Assembly: GCA_031308135.1 (NCBI GenBank)
Contig: JAHLJT010000631.1
Location: 159,130,921-159,194,920, forward strand
DNA length: 64,000 nt
Source: Acheta domesticus
Taxonomy: Eukaryota; Arthropoda; Insecta; Orthoptera; Gryllidae
Direction: 5' to 3'
Positions 1-12,942 of the stretch are shown one piece after another (position 1 is the first letter of the stretch; the number at the start of each line of letters is the position of its first letter). The notes beneath the pieces were generated by a model. The model saw only the letters and a program-made list of their open reading frames with translations. It was not told where the DNA came from and did not search any database. The position numbers were made by a program, and so were the translations under genes.

Positions 1-504
1 TTTAAGCAAATCAACACGTTTCGTTAACAAGCTTTACCTCTTAATACGAAAATGGAAGGACAGAGAAGAGGAGGGGTTTTACCATTGCCAGAGTTCTCAC
101 ACGGATGCGTTAGTTTAATATTAAGAGATTATTGTTTTTGAAATAATTACTGAACGCGTAAATACGTTTTTTAGTAAAATATGTCTGGTCACGCTTTCAA
201 TAAACTTAGAATGTATTGACAATTAAATGTTACTTCATTTACATTTGATATGATCCATATTGAGCTCTTAGAAGCGTAACGTACAATATGCTTCCTATTT
301 CTTCCGTTATATTTTTTGCGGATAAGGATAAGTGTAAAAGTACTTATCAAAAATTAAAGCTTCATCATTGTGGCGAGAAATGTTGCTATAATAACCAGCC
401 GCCCACATCATTAGAAACCGTTTACAAAGTTCTTTTGATGAACTCGCCTGTAGCTATCGATTAATCGAGCTGCGCAAGAGATGTCTGCGGCAGAGTTTCA
501 CGTC

Positions 505-640
505 AAGTTGGTGGCCCACTTGTTTCTGACCGCTGCGCCGCCACAGCCTCCTCGATCCACTCGGCGTTCAAGGGGCGTAGTAGGAGCCACGCCCGCCGCC
601 GCCGCCGCCTGGCCGCTACCCGCGCTTGTTTATTTGATAT
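505..640. other. Small GC/CpG island with CCG run
   Basis: GC-rich block with GCCGCC repeats (about 592-610). Frames on both strands are compositional. Confidence 0.6.
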
Positions 641-2013
641 GCATCGCGGCGTGAGAGATCTGCGGCACAACTTCCCCGCAAGCGTGTTTCGAAGAAGTTT
701 CACAAGACAAAACTGGCAGTCAAGAAGGCGCGAGATCGAAGCCTTCTTCCCAAGAGGGGAGGAGGAGATGAGTAGAATGGGAATGGAACGAGTTGCCTTC
801 AGAATGATTGCTCTTGTATTCGGGAAAATAAAATTTGGCTTTTGTAGAGAAGTGTTAAGAAACCAAAAAGAAAATGGGAAATTTGAAGAAAACAATGAAT
901 AGTAACTGAGTTGAAAGTTTTTCAGTCGGACTCATTTTATATCCAGCAGCATAATATTATACCTAGGGCCCTGGAAGAGCAGAGTTTCCAATAAAGGGAA
1001 TATCTAATGGGGTTCCTAACAAAATGAGGATTGCTAACATCCATCCTAAGCAGGTGTATACATTCATTACAAAACTACAAGAAGGTGAAAACATTGTTTT
1101 GTCGTATAAGAGAAACTGTTTAGATAATACAATGGAGAAAGTTTAATATATTTCTCGCCTGATTTCCATTCTGAAATCTTTTATTTTCATTCCTTTTTAC
1201 TATCATTAGTATTTTGCTTAATCGCTTTGGATTAATCACGTGCAAAATCATTTCTATCACAAAAAAATATTCTTGAAAATCTTGTTTTCCAGTTATCGGA
1301 ATTGCTTTCCATTATGAGTAAATGAGCTATTAACTTTCATTGTTATGCAGTGATTGAAAAAAATTTCATGCTTAACTATTAAAAAGTATTGGTCAGATCT
1401 TGTCATCAGAGCGTTTTGATATTAAAAAAACTATGATTTTGATGTTTCGCACCGCTCTAAAAAATCACGTCTGTAAAGTACATCACACTAACCACAAAAA
1501 ATTGTAAACGATTTGCAGGGGCTTTGATGATACAAGAACATATTTTATTGAATTTGATGAATTTATTATAGGATAAGCGAAGGGGGACCACCAAATACAT
1601 AAAACAGCCGTTAGGGACATTTATTTATAATTCTTTCAAGTTAATTTTTTCAGAAATGATACAAAAATAAATGTCTTAAAAGGAGTATTTTTATGACCCT
1701 TAGTGAGAGTGTAGGGAGTAGCGCTTTCTTGAAAATGGAGAATAAATTATTTTAATCTATTTAATTTATAGAGGTTAATCAGATTTTCTAAGCCGAAGGC
1801 AATTACTCTTCTCCAGAAATATCAGACATCTATTGCAAAAAAAGTATATTTAGAAGGATTTAGAAAAAAATCACATACTTAAAGCTATTATCTTCAGAGA
1901 ATATTTAATTTAATTAATTTATATATTTATGAAATACTTTTGAGATATTTAAGATTTACGTATAGTTTCATTTTATCTGTAATACTTTAGACATTTTCAT
2001 AATATTTGAAATA

Positions 2014-2043
2014 GTAATAATAATAATAATAATATAATAATAA
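2014..2043 (+). repeat. (TAA)n microsatellite
   Basis: TAA units with one AT interruption. Confidence 0.95.
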
Positions 2044-2585
2044 ATTGTTGCTATTCATGGGTTTGTTTAGTTATTGCAAATGATTTATTAAAGGGTTAAT
2101 ACTTTTATATTAAAATATTTGATTGTCTCATAAAACTAAAGAAAAGGAAATTTCTATCTACACAACACAAATTTCTAAAATTAAAATAATAGAACCAATT
2201 ACATTTATGTGGAACAAATGACCGTTCACTACAAGATTCGTTGCAACTAGTACGGGAATATTGAGGGATTAAAACCAAAAATGAACTTGTGCATTCTTGC
2301 TTACCATGAACACTAACTAGGGTCCTATAACACATCTACATAAAATATTTGATTATAAGAGTTGTATCCTTTGTATATGACGATAAAGTGTTTTGTTATA
2401 ATTTTATTATTTCGGAATTTTTTTCTTTGCAAATTAATAATTCTGTATCTATTAATCGATAATGATAGTCAAAGATATTATCATCCTTTAAAACTGTAGG
2501 AAAGGAGTGGTCAATAGCGGCAAATTGATTCGAGAATACTCGGGTGCCACATTGAACATTTTTATGAATGTTATATTACTGCCAA

Positions 2586-2587
<2 letters not shown>

Positions 2588-2665
<78 letters not shown>

Positions 2666-2694
2666 GTGCGTGTGCGTGTGCGTGTGCGTGTGTG
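2588..2694 (+). repeat. Compound microsatellite (TA)n-(GTGTGC)n
   Basis: About 78 bases of TA with one TATG interruption are followed directly by GTGTGC units. Open frames here (Tyr-Ile runs) are artefacts. Confidence 0.97.
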
Positions 2695-4214
2695 CAGGGA
2701 AAAGAGATACAAAGGAAAAAAATAAGTTGCTTTTTGTGAGATAAATGCAGATAGAAACACTGCCTTTTGTTTCAAAGGGCGTGCAGGTACTTAATTTTGA
2801 TTTTCAAAATCTTTTTGTGTAACTTAACAAATTTAAATTTAAGAAATCAATTTTAACTGAGTGTGTAGTATTACTGTCGGTTTCATCAATATCTTAGAAT
2901 CAATGATAGGCAAGTAGTAAGGCGAGCAGAGCCACTGCTCTGTAAGACAATACAAAGTTATAATAAGGCGTCTCCTCCCATCGTGAGCCCCTTGCTTCGT
3001 GATATTGCAGTCGCTCAGTCAGATATATCTCACTATCTAACATGGGTTTACGTGCAATTTCTTTATATAGGATTACACAATAAAATTTACAGACTTCTAA
3101 GATATGTAAAGGGGTCGAAAATGATTACTTTTTTTTCAAAAGCATACAGTGGGAAATTGTTTATGACGAAGTTATATACATTTATGCATGTGGCATTTGC
3201 CTCTGCTATTTAGGCAATCCTGTATGCACAGATGTACGGCAACATGCCGATCTTCTCTGTGCCAGAACGTGACCTGCCAAAGACGTTGCCTAACAATCAG
3301 TGGCAAGTGCCACATGTATTAATGCACAAACTCTGTTTTATGAAATTTTTCTTTAAATGCTTCACTGGCAGAAAGTTATCAATTTCAACCTTACTACAAG
3401 ATTGCAAGATTGTAACATTTATTCTGAGTCACTTGTAATGGTCTCCGTGCCCATATTTACATCGATGTTCCTTCGAAACAATGTTTTATTTGTAATATAC
3501 TTGGTGTATTTTTAAGTGGATTCAGTTGTAATACGGCAAGTGCATCTGGCAACTTTCATTGCAACGTAAGATAGGTCAGATAAGTCATTAACGTGCGCAA
3601 CTAGCTTTCCTGTCATAGTTTCAAAAATCGCGCTTTGAAAAGTAATGTTCTTTCAACACCAGGGAAGCCAATTCAGCAGGTATATTTCATCGCACCTATT
3701 GTAAATACATAAAATCTGTCAAATATGTCAAGACGTAACCATCAAGATTCTACGCGGTTAACTGTGTCTGTTGTTAAATCTTTCAATGTTGTAGCATATT
3801 CGAACGTAACCTCTTGTGAGTGCCCAAAAGAAAACTTTTGTTAAATAATACTGCAACTTTACAAAAATTAAGGTTAAACATTTAAAATGGAATAAAAATC
3901 TTTTATAAATATATACACACTCATTATATAAAGTGAAAAAATAAAGTAACTTATTATACCTCAAAAACCTCCTCTTGATACGCAAAGTCGATCGTTGACA
4001 AAGGTTAAATATTTAATGCATAATGAAAAACAGATTGCATGTGCTTCAAAACACGTCAAATGTATGGGTATAAACTAGAACGTGTGGTATTGCTTGTCTG
4101 CGAAAAAATATTACGTGGTTGTAAAACATATGGAAGTAAAAGAAAATATTGTCTTAAATTCAGATTGCTGCAGATACGCTTTTCGAATTTCCGAGAATGT
4201 TTTTACAAATCCAA

Positions 4215-4760
4215 CCCCGACTCCTGGCGCCATGCGGACACCGCGAAATTTATGGCCGCGTGTGATGATTCTCGCGCGCAGGCGTGCGTCGCTAGGCTGG
4301 TGGACCACTCTGCGCCCCAGCAGCTGTCGCTCTCCGCCAGCGTCACCGCCCCCGCCCTCGCCTCCCCGCCCCGCCACGCGCCGCCCCGCGCCAGCGGAGA
4401 CACGTGCGCTACATTTTTTGCTTGCGCTATATTTTATCCGGCCCATCTCGTCTCGATGTCTCTTCTCAACGTTAACAGAAAATGGACGTGGGATCCGTCG
4501 CAGGCAAAAAGCCGCCGCCGCCGTCGCTGCCGCCGCCGCCGCCGCCGCCGCCGCCACCGCCGTCGACGTCGACGTCGTTGGCGTCGCGGACCGGAGCTTT
4601 CACCGAATCTCGCTGTCGTTTCCGCCGGGTCGTCGGATTCACTTAGGGCGCTCCGCCTACTGTGCACCTCTTCTGCCACCCTCGCAGTTTCAGCGCTCCC
4701 CGCCTCGCCTCTCCCCGTCCCGCACCCTCCCTCGTTTCCACCGCTGCTCTTATCGTTGAC
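4215..4760. other. GC/CpG island with (CCG)n and GTCGAC repeats
   Basis: C-rich on the plus strand, with CCG trinucleotide runs at 4511-4560 and GTCGACGTCGACGTCG near 4562. Overlapping open frames on both strands give Ala/Arg/Pro runs and are not genes. Confidence 0.7.
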
Positions 4761-5319
4761 CCCTGACTTTAGTTTCGCTTACCCCTAGTGTGACGATTCT
4801 TTCTTCTTTCAATGAGGTAGAGATTTTTTTCTGCAGGACAAGTGGCAGGGAAAGATCTCGTCATTATTTATGTACGTTTAACTGCGATCGAAAGTTGATA
4901 ATACAGAAAAGTCTTTGGAGAAGTAGAAAAATTGATGTGCCGTGTTAAGAGACAGCGGTTACGAGAAATGTAAGCCATATTTGTGGCATACATATGTGTT
5001 CAAATTTGTTATAATGCCTTTCTTGCCTTTAATTTTCCATTTTCAACGAACCGAACGGTTTACCTATTTTTTTTAAATATTATTTTTTCTTTACTTCCCT
5101 CCTATCTTATTTTATCTTCCTCCTTTTTCTTCCAATAATTTTGAGACTAGGTTTTATAGACGTTTTGTTGTAAGTCTCTCTAAATATATTTTACTGGTAT
5201 GTTTGTTTCCATAGTTCCCATCTTGTCCGTTCTATCTTTTTTAGGATCACACTCTTGTAACTCCTTTCCTGCTGTCATTTCCTCTACGTAACTTCCGTTT
5301 CTGCTTCTCGTGCTGTTCT

Positions 5320-6010
5320 TCCATGGCAGTCCTCAGACGCCGCTCCGTCTCTTTCCCGCAGCCGGATCACGCGCGTTTGTCCTTGGCGGCGACCGTCCGT
5401 CCACGGGCGGCGGCGGACGGCAGATGGGCGGAGAAAAACGCGTAGCGCGGCCGGTCACGCCGGCTAAATGGCCGCATTGCGTGGGGAAATCAATTGGGCA
5501 GCCTTCGGGCGCTCATTTGTGGAGCGGGACTCGCGCGTCACGACGACAAAGAGAGGGAGAGGAGGCTGCAGCACGGGACGGGGGCGGAAATGGGGCCCGA
5601 GGAAGCGGGTGTGGCCAGGGGTGATGGGTGACGCTGGAGCGAGGGCGGTGAGATTCTAAGGGGTTGGGAGGGGCAGATGGGAGTGTAGGGCGATGGAGGT
5701 GGTGGCAGTGGGAAGCGGGAGAGGTAAGGTGTGATTGCGAGCGTAAGGGAGGTGGGGTGCAGATCTGAAGGATGCGATGGGTTGGAAGGGACAAATGGGG
5801 AGTGAGGTCGGCGGGGGCACCGAGGTGACGCGACGGCTGGGGCGGGGGGCGATGGGAGGCGATGGCGGTGGAGAGAGGTGGCGCGGCGGGGCGCTTAGCA
5901 GAGGGATGAGTTACGCTCCGAATGCACATCGGTGGTGCAACCAAGCGGCGACGCGGTGGCGACCGCGCACGCGCCACTAGAGAGAATTGCAAACACTTGC
6001 GGCGCTTATG
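5320..6010. other. G-rich island
   Basis: From about 5550 the plus strand is strongly G-rich with recurrent GGAGGTGG and GATGGG words, perhaps old minisatellite. All frames are compositional. Confidence 0.65.
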
Positions 6011-6500
6011 GACGCGGTGCAAGGAGGGCGAATTGCTCTGTGGAAAGCAGTGGGTAAATATACTGCACGGAGGATGCATAGGTTCTACGAATTTATCTTT
6101 CGATGAAGAAATTTAAGTTAAATGGCACAGAAACACTTTATTGCGGGTTAATACAAGTTTGTGTTCATCAAAAGAGAGTGACGTTGCTGATAAAAATGGA
6201 ACATTGCTAATAGAAGGACATAATTGCAATTATCAAGTAATCCATACGACTTATTTGGTTTCGAAAGTGTGTTTGTGATTCTCACACCTTATTCCGTATT
6301 TCAAAATAACATTTTTATGTAAATAGATGATATTCAAAGCCCATGAAATTGTTAAAAATGCCTCTCCAAGGAACAGGGCTTTGCAAGTTAGTGTTGAGTA
6401 ATCAGTGTTTATATTACTATCTATTTCTTCGCTGGTTGTATTATCAGTGTTTATATTTATTGCTTAAATGTAGATATTTCAAAATATTTGTCATTAGATA

Positions 6501-6501
<1 letters not shown>

Positions 6502-6534
<33 letters not shown>
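6502..6534 (+). repeat. (ATT)n microsatellite
   Basis: About ten ATT units just before a GC island. Confidence 0.95.
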
Positions 6535-6579
6535 TTATTCAAATACGTAAATTTAAATGTTGCGTCCATTGTTATGATC

Positions 6580-6900
6580 GACACTACCGCCGCGCTCCTT
6601 TAGTTTTATTTGCTCCCACTGTGGCGGCGCTCTCTGTCTTTTTATTACTGCGTATTCTCTTTCGTCGCCTCTTTGTGAATGCGCAATAACGTTATTCCCC
6701 GCGGCGAGCGGCGCCGCGCGACACCTGGCGGTGAGCGCCGTCAACCGCAGAAAGCGCGAGTGCCTCAGGAATGGGAGGGGGGATTTCCGGCGCAGGGGGA
6801 GCAGCACTTGGGAAGCGGGGGATCGTGAAGGATTGCAGCGCGGCGGAGAAGTCCGGTGGTGGGGGAGCGCCGGGACTTCGGAGGGGGAGGTGAGGTGATG
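6580..6900. other. GC island
   Basis: CpG-rich, G-rich toward its right edge. No supported gene. Confidence 0.6.
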
Positions 6901-6909
6901 TTCACTCAA

Positions 6910-7192
6910 GTAAAGTCACAATCTCCTCAGGCAGATGAGGCAGTGAAGGTGTTGACAGCAATACCTTGATATTTGAAACGAAATTTCCCTATCACGTTTC
7001 TATTTTATTCCAAATCTGTGGAATGAATGCACATATTATATTATATATTAATATGTGAAAATTATTTACTATGTTTAAATATCTGTTTAACATTTATTTG
7101 ATGAAAGCTCACGTAGGTTTGCTAGGTTTCAAATGTATGTAATTATTTTTTTTGAATTGTTTTCTTCCTTTACACGGATCGTGAGTCCTTTG

Positions 7193-7251
<59 letters not shown>

Positions 7252-8600
7252 TATTTTGGTCTGAAGAAATCAATTTATTCTGTGTATTCTGTGTAAGAAA
7301 AATAGAAGTCGTCATCATTACATTCATACAGAAATATTTTGCAATACTTCGTTTCGAACAATTGACTTCTGTTGTCACTTCCTTATTGTTTTTGGAAGCA
7401 TTGTCAAATTAGTTTGTAAGTCATTTTGATATATTTACAATATTTAAAAAATAACTATAAGTTACTGCTCTTGTCAATCATTATTAATCAATAAAAAAGG
7501 TCATCAGTAACAAATAAAGCCAAACATTTTCTAAAGACAAATGTACGTAAAATTCACGTGTTTATATGATGACTTTTATTTTCTGAGTACACTATCGATT
7601 AATGTAATTATTTCCCTGAATTTTTTAGCAGAACACATTTTGTACTTCTTGTGTGTACTTTTGAGGCTTCAGGTGACGCCACCTCACGAAATGAGGGATG
7701 GGTTGCCATGACGACGCTACTTCATCTCCCCTTTTGCTTGCATAACGTATTAGGTCTCCACCGTATATTACAGGCGTCACTGACAGCTTTCCAACGTTTC
7801 CTGGAACGGAGACTTTGCAAAGTCTTTGCTCAAACAAGTTCTAAGAATATGGGCGTCATCTCAGAAAGTTGGTGCTGCAGGTACCTGAAAGATTTGTCGT
7901 GCGGCATTTCTTTCCCTATGCTCCGATCACAAATATCTCAGATTTCTTTCACACTGTTTCCAGATATCATTAGCCGTGAGAAATATTTTGGTAAGCGCAA
8001 AGTCTGGTCATATTTCTCGTTATGACTTCTAAATTTCACATTGCAAAAATATAATCGATTTTGCATTTTGTGACCCTTTATCACTTAAATACACGGTCAT
8101 TTAAGTTTTGAATGATTTTCACATCAGTGATGTTCATATTTGGATGGTTTCTAATAGAAACGTTCATTTCAATCATTGATTTGACTCTGTTTTAAATGAC
8201 ATGAATTTTCTTTCGTGTCAGATGAATAATTTTCTGCAATATTCTTTTAAATTTATTCTGCTATTTTATGATTTGTAGGCACATCAAAACTTGTCAAAGT
8301 TTTGCAGTTTTAATACTTTCTTAATAACCTAATTCTCCTAGTCGTGCTTATTAGATTATTTTTACTGTCAGTTGAATACTGCTCTCTTACTCTCGAACCT
8401 ATGATGTTTCTTTTCCTTCCTTTTAGTAGATATGGTTTCTTGTTCCTTTCAAATCTGTTTCTTTCAATATCCTTCATTTTCCACCTTTACTTCCTCACTG
8501 GCTCAGTGAATTGTGGAACGTGTCTGAGAAACTTCTCAGACTGCCATGCGACTTCTCCAAATGCCTTTCCTTTTCACGAATAAATCATTCAAGGACATTT
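6910..8600. other. AT-rich non-coding DNA with one medium-GC stretch
   Basis: Contains the (TA)n tract. At 7650-7870 a medium-GC, non-repetitive segment is open on both strands but carries no motif I recognise. Confidence 0.4.
7197..7249 (+). repeat. (TA)n microsatellite
   Basis: Uninterrupted TA dinucleotides, about 26 units. Confidence 0.97.
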
Positions 8601-8609
8601 ACAGGGAAA

Positions 8610-9060
8610 TCCCCTCGAAACGCGTAAACGGTGCATCGCGGGCTGCGAGCGCTCGCCAGAAAACTCCCACCCGTCGGCAGACTGCTTTGGAGCCGCGTCA
8701 GGCAGGTTTTCTCGTGGTAAATAAATCCTAATGCCATAAATAACTCATTAGAAAATCCCATCTCGGCGGAGCTAATGTTCACTCTTTGTTCCACTCACGC
8801 TGAATATTTCAAAGCGCGGGGGGAGTGGACGACCGTCACTGGCTGTCAGGCGGCGCGGCGCGGCGCGGGCAGTCCGGGTATCTGCACCGCGGCGGGGTGG
8901 CCGTCACGGTGTAAAGAATGCGCGGGCACTGTCGAACGAGCGGCGTGAATATTTCAATGGGTCCTCGCATATCCCGCGCTGACGCCCGAACAGGCGGACG
9001 ACTCAGTGAGCCGGGGACAGGCGGCGAGGTGGGGGCGGTCGGGGATTGTAATGGTCGAGT
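8610..9060. promoter_or_regulatory. Mixed-composition island with homeodomain-type sites
   Basis: The left half is of medium GC with CCTAATGCCATAAATAACTC (8727-8746), TCATTAG (8745) and GCTAATG (8769), i.e. TAAT cores and a CCATAAA Caudal/Abd-B-like site. The right half becomes GC-rich (GGCGCGGCGC at 8851). Complex non-repetitive sequence fits an enhancer better than satellite DNA. No coding frame is credible. Confidence 0.25.
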
Positions 9061-9627
9061 GGGTTGAAGGAATGAAGTTAGAGAGAGGGAAAGAATGCAA
9101 GATGCCACGTAGTGGGGAATAATTAAAGTATGACGCGAGAGTGAAAGAGGGAAAGTGCAAATGAAAATTAATGATCGGGAAGGGGGAAATAGTGCCAGAG
9201 GGAACAGGAATATCAATGGAAGGAAAAAGAAGAGAATGCAAGCAGATTTATACATAGTCGTCATTGAAAACTTAATCTTCTAATTGAACATTTTTTTACA
9301 AGTAGTGGTTGATATGAAAAGGAATTGGAAATAGAATATGAAAAGAAAGGGGATCAAGTATAAAAGTGAAAGTGTAACTTAAGCTTAAAAGTATAGAACA
9401 AATGAATAAAAAGGTAAAAATATAATAGATCTGTTGAGATGCAATAACTTTATATTATAAATTTTGTTGCCATATCATTTTAAAAATATTCTTGCGAATA
9501 TTCTCGTTCTTCGATCAAGATTACTGATTGGGGTAATTTGGCTTGTGAATGCACCTTTTAGCGTGTGAGACCATAACACACAGGTGTATGGCAAGTTGCC
9601 TAGTCTTACGTCATGCCACGGGGCTTC

Positions 9628-10228
9628 TTAACACGTTATACACGCGCGCGGACTGAGAGTCCGCACTCATCTAGTTTTGCCTCTCATTATCAGAGTACGT
9701 GAGGTATTGAGTTGCGGCTTCCTGTATCTTCCTAAACCGTGATGACTCATCAATAGGTGTCGAAAAAACCTTCCTCTACCGTTGCACACCTTCCCTACAG
9801 TGGAATATTTAGCGATGCGGAGCGTCATTCCGCGCGCGTGTTATAAGTTCTACTCTCATGTTTCTTATTTGTGTTACTATTTAAACATTATATTTTACTA
9901 TTTAAACAAAATATTTGTGCGTTTTTCTAATAATTAATCAATGTTTAACTAGCAGAGAAGTGCACGAACACTGGTTCTATTATAAAAATTGTATAAAATC
10001 ACAAATTATTTGCATATCAACAACTCCAACATTGTGGTAGGTTTATGGTTCAATTAATTACAAATATTCACAGTTATTCAATAAAAACTCCACTTCCAAT
10101 TCACGAAAAATACTGCATAAATACGCTATTACGAGTAAATTTGCAAGATGAGAGAGTATTAAGTTTGCGGACTCTCAGTCCGGGCTTGTATTCGTGTCAC
10201 AAACACAGCGCATGTAACGGAGGGTTAA
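9628..10228 (+). mobile_element. Non-autonomous piggyBac-like element (TTAA MITE)
   Basis: TTAA occurs at 9628-9631 and 10225-10228. The terminal segments read inward are related (CACGTTATACACGCG and CCCTCCGTTACATGCG). A palindromic subterminal motif, GCGGACTGAGAGTCCG, occurs near both ends in opposite orientation, at 9648-9664 on the left and 10167-10182 on the right. It lies about 16 bases from the left TTAA but about 42 from the right one. Such unequal spacing of internal repeats is the known architecture of piggyBac ends. No transposase frame is present; the interior is AT-rich. A chance arrangement is possible because TTAA is common, but the paired palindromes argue against it. Confidence 0.6.
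9636..9845. mobile_element. Possible nested 200-bp MITE with TTATA duplications
   Basis: TTATA at 9636-9640 and 9841-9845 flank 24-bp inverted ends, 9641-9664 and 9817-9840, identical at 20 of 24 positions and beginning CACGCGCGCGGA. No coding capacity. This may be a separate small element that shares the left palindrome of the TTAA element, or an internal inversion of that element's left end. Confidence 0.45.
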
Positions 10229-11229
10229 ACTAAGAATTTTGAATAGTACATTATTACAAACTTCACAATGTATGGTAAATGCGAAATACAATTAAAATTG
10301 TGCGATGATAGTTTATGAAGATACACGTTCTTCCCTTAACAATGAATTTTTAAAATCGAAAATGAGGGGGAAATCTTTCGAAATTTCTGAAGAGCTAAGT
10401 TTAAAATACGAGGCAGGTATACTAGGTTTTCCATCGCTTAACGGTGCATGCGTTATCTGCCTTCTGGTATTCTTTATGCTACATCCAGGAAACTAATGTC
10501 TGGAACCAGTCGACGTCCCGACTCACATACCCCCCCGGCCCACATAATCTCTTCTTCATACATCAGTGTAAATCATCCCATCTTCCTCAATATACAATCA
10601 GTATGTAAAAATCCACAAAGAATATACCTCCAAATATATACATATTCATCCTTAAGTGATAATGTAAAAGTTGGAGAGTGTATTTTTGACTTAATTCTGT
10701 ACAAAAGTTTTCAATATAAATTAATAATTTACATTGAAATTTTAATGTTACTAATTAATTATTTGAAAACATAATTCCGTCATTTTGTGTAACCATTTAT
10801 TAAATGTGTGATATTTACGATTCAAATTTATTACATTTACGAATATAAAAAAGTGCCCAACAGAACACACTTTCTCTCATTATTGGAAAAGGTCACCCAA
10901 TATTATATTATTGCAATTTCTGCCAACACTTGAAAAGTTCAAACAAATGCAAACGAAGCTCCTGTGGTGTATATCAGCAATTATTTCGATAGTAGATATT
11001 TTGTAGTAGCACTTTCTTACTACTACAAGAGAAACAAACATGTATAAATCTCAACTGTTACAGGATTTGCAGAACATTATATAAACAAGAAAGGATTATT
11101 TCACGTGAAAATTCAACATCAAGAACTGAAAAACTTTTAATATATATTTGCAGCACATAATGCAGAAGAGCAAGAATAATTCCACACAAATGAGATTTCA
11201 ATTTTTGAATTCAGTAATCAACTATTGAA

Positions 11230-12100
11230 CTTTCAGTAAATAAGTATGCTTGTTAGTTCTAAGTTAAATTTATTATCTTTCTTCATTCTATTTTCTTTTA
11301 TAAGAATATTATTTACAAAGGAAAGAGCAAAATTCAAATTTACCACTTCAATTATTTACCCATTTTCGAAAATACAGAGTACGAGGAACAAATTTATGGT
11401 ACAGATTGGAGCCATTTCTGAGAAAATTATTATTTACAATTTTACAATTGTAAATGTTTCACACAAAAATACTTCAATTTTTTTAAAAAGTAAGCATGAT
11501 CTTATTTGAAGATTGGTTTTTGATGAACACTTCATTGACAAAAAATATCTTCATAAATGTAGTTATAGGAAGACGCCAAACAAATTTTGAATTTTTGCAA
11601 TTTTCGAAGGATTTTCACGAAAATGAGACCAGCACCATTCTTTTGAGCGTTCTTTACGCCATCCCAGGTAAAAATTTAATCAACAAATTTTGTGCGGTTT
11701 TTGAGAAAAATTAGGCGGAAAGTATTAAAATTTTCTAAAAATGTACACAACATTAATTCAAAATCTGTTTTTAATGAAGATATTTCAAGAACGAGAAAAC
11801 ACTAGCTTTAATATTTTAGTTGTACGAAGATGCCGAAAAAAATAAACTTGATAAATTATGGAAAGTTCAAGTATTTCAACGAAAATTAGGCATACACCAT
11901 TATCTTCAGTGTCCTTTAAGCTTACCGACTACAAAATTTAATCAAAAGTTTTGGTGTTATTTTTTTTAATTTTGAAAATGTCCCAGGAACTTCATCTAAA
12001 GAACATTCCAAAATTAAAATATCTGTTCTAAATTCGAAGAGCGGGATATCAGCAAGATCGATACCATTCAAAAATTATTAATCTCGCAGTTCTTCCAGTA
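11230..12100 (-). mobile_element. Dispersed repeat family, copy D (inverted, internal fragment)
   Basis: On the minus strand this matches the interior of copies A and B. The segment at 11550-11660 is the reverse complement of the AATGGTGCAGG...TTTTTGGCGTCTTCGTACAACTAC block of copy B (27508-27592). At least two, perhaps three, diverged tandem subrepeats are visible, near 11545, 11790 and 12000. Neither terminal motif is present. The short open frames here follow from the repeat's composition. Confidence 0.55.
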
Positions 12101-12942
12101 TCGTATTGAAATAACTTCAATGATCTTCTACATAACAAGTCCTTCACTACGGTATCATGGCACCACCACAAAATACCACTTGTCCTGTTGTTCGAAATTG
12201 TTTACTTATACTATTTGTCATAAATGTATTAAAAGGTTTTGTGTCTTATTCTATTCAATCCTTTTCTATAAGAAATGCTTATTAGCTTGTACCAGTATCA
12301 TACTTCAAATTACTTTACCTTTGATAAAACTTAATACGAATTATCTTTATATTACCTATACTGATTTTAATCTTCCTTAGCTTTTCATTTCCACTCTCCC
12401 GACCTTTTAACTCTCATTCTCTCTCTCTCATTTGAGACACAGAAATTTCAGTACTTTGGTGTGGCACATCGCGATCATTAAAATTGTAGATATTGTTTCG
12501 TAGAATATCCTACATTTATACATATTTGAGTATCTTACACATTTATTTTCTGTCCTTAAAAACGATTGATCAGTCATCCCGAGAATGGATGTAATGACCG
12601 AAAAAGCTGATGCTTTCAGCGTAGTCAGTTGATTCTTCGGCAGCAGTCTAACTCTTCCTTAATTATAAATTTTCTCATTTCTCAGAGATATTAGCTACAA
12701 TAATACTACCCAGGCAGAAAATATTGTTAAACATGAACAATTACTATAACTAATAGTCCAGAAAAATTGCTAGATAAAACAACTTACTCGTTAACTAGAG
12801 ATTCCTTATGTTAGAATGATTTAAGACTTATATTCTTCTTAAGCTATTAAAATTAGTAGAACTCCGATTTTTTTATGAATATTAGTAGTTAAGGGTTTTT
12901 GCTACAGGGATCGTAAAATTACTTAATTTAGTTGAGTGATAA

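Larger units (their letters stand above)
641..4214. other. AT-rich non-coding DNA
   Basis: Apart from the listed microsatellites I see no gene, RNA gene or repeat that can be supported. Frames of 60-95 codons are chance or repeat-driven. Confidence 0.5.

Noticed and set aside
2488..2775. Frames with Tyr-Ile and Arg-Thr runs
   Set aside because: They translate a (TA)n and GTGTGC microsatellite.
4039..4788. 249-codon frame with Arg and Pro runs
   Set aside because: Covers (CCG)n in an island that is open in several frames on both strands.
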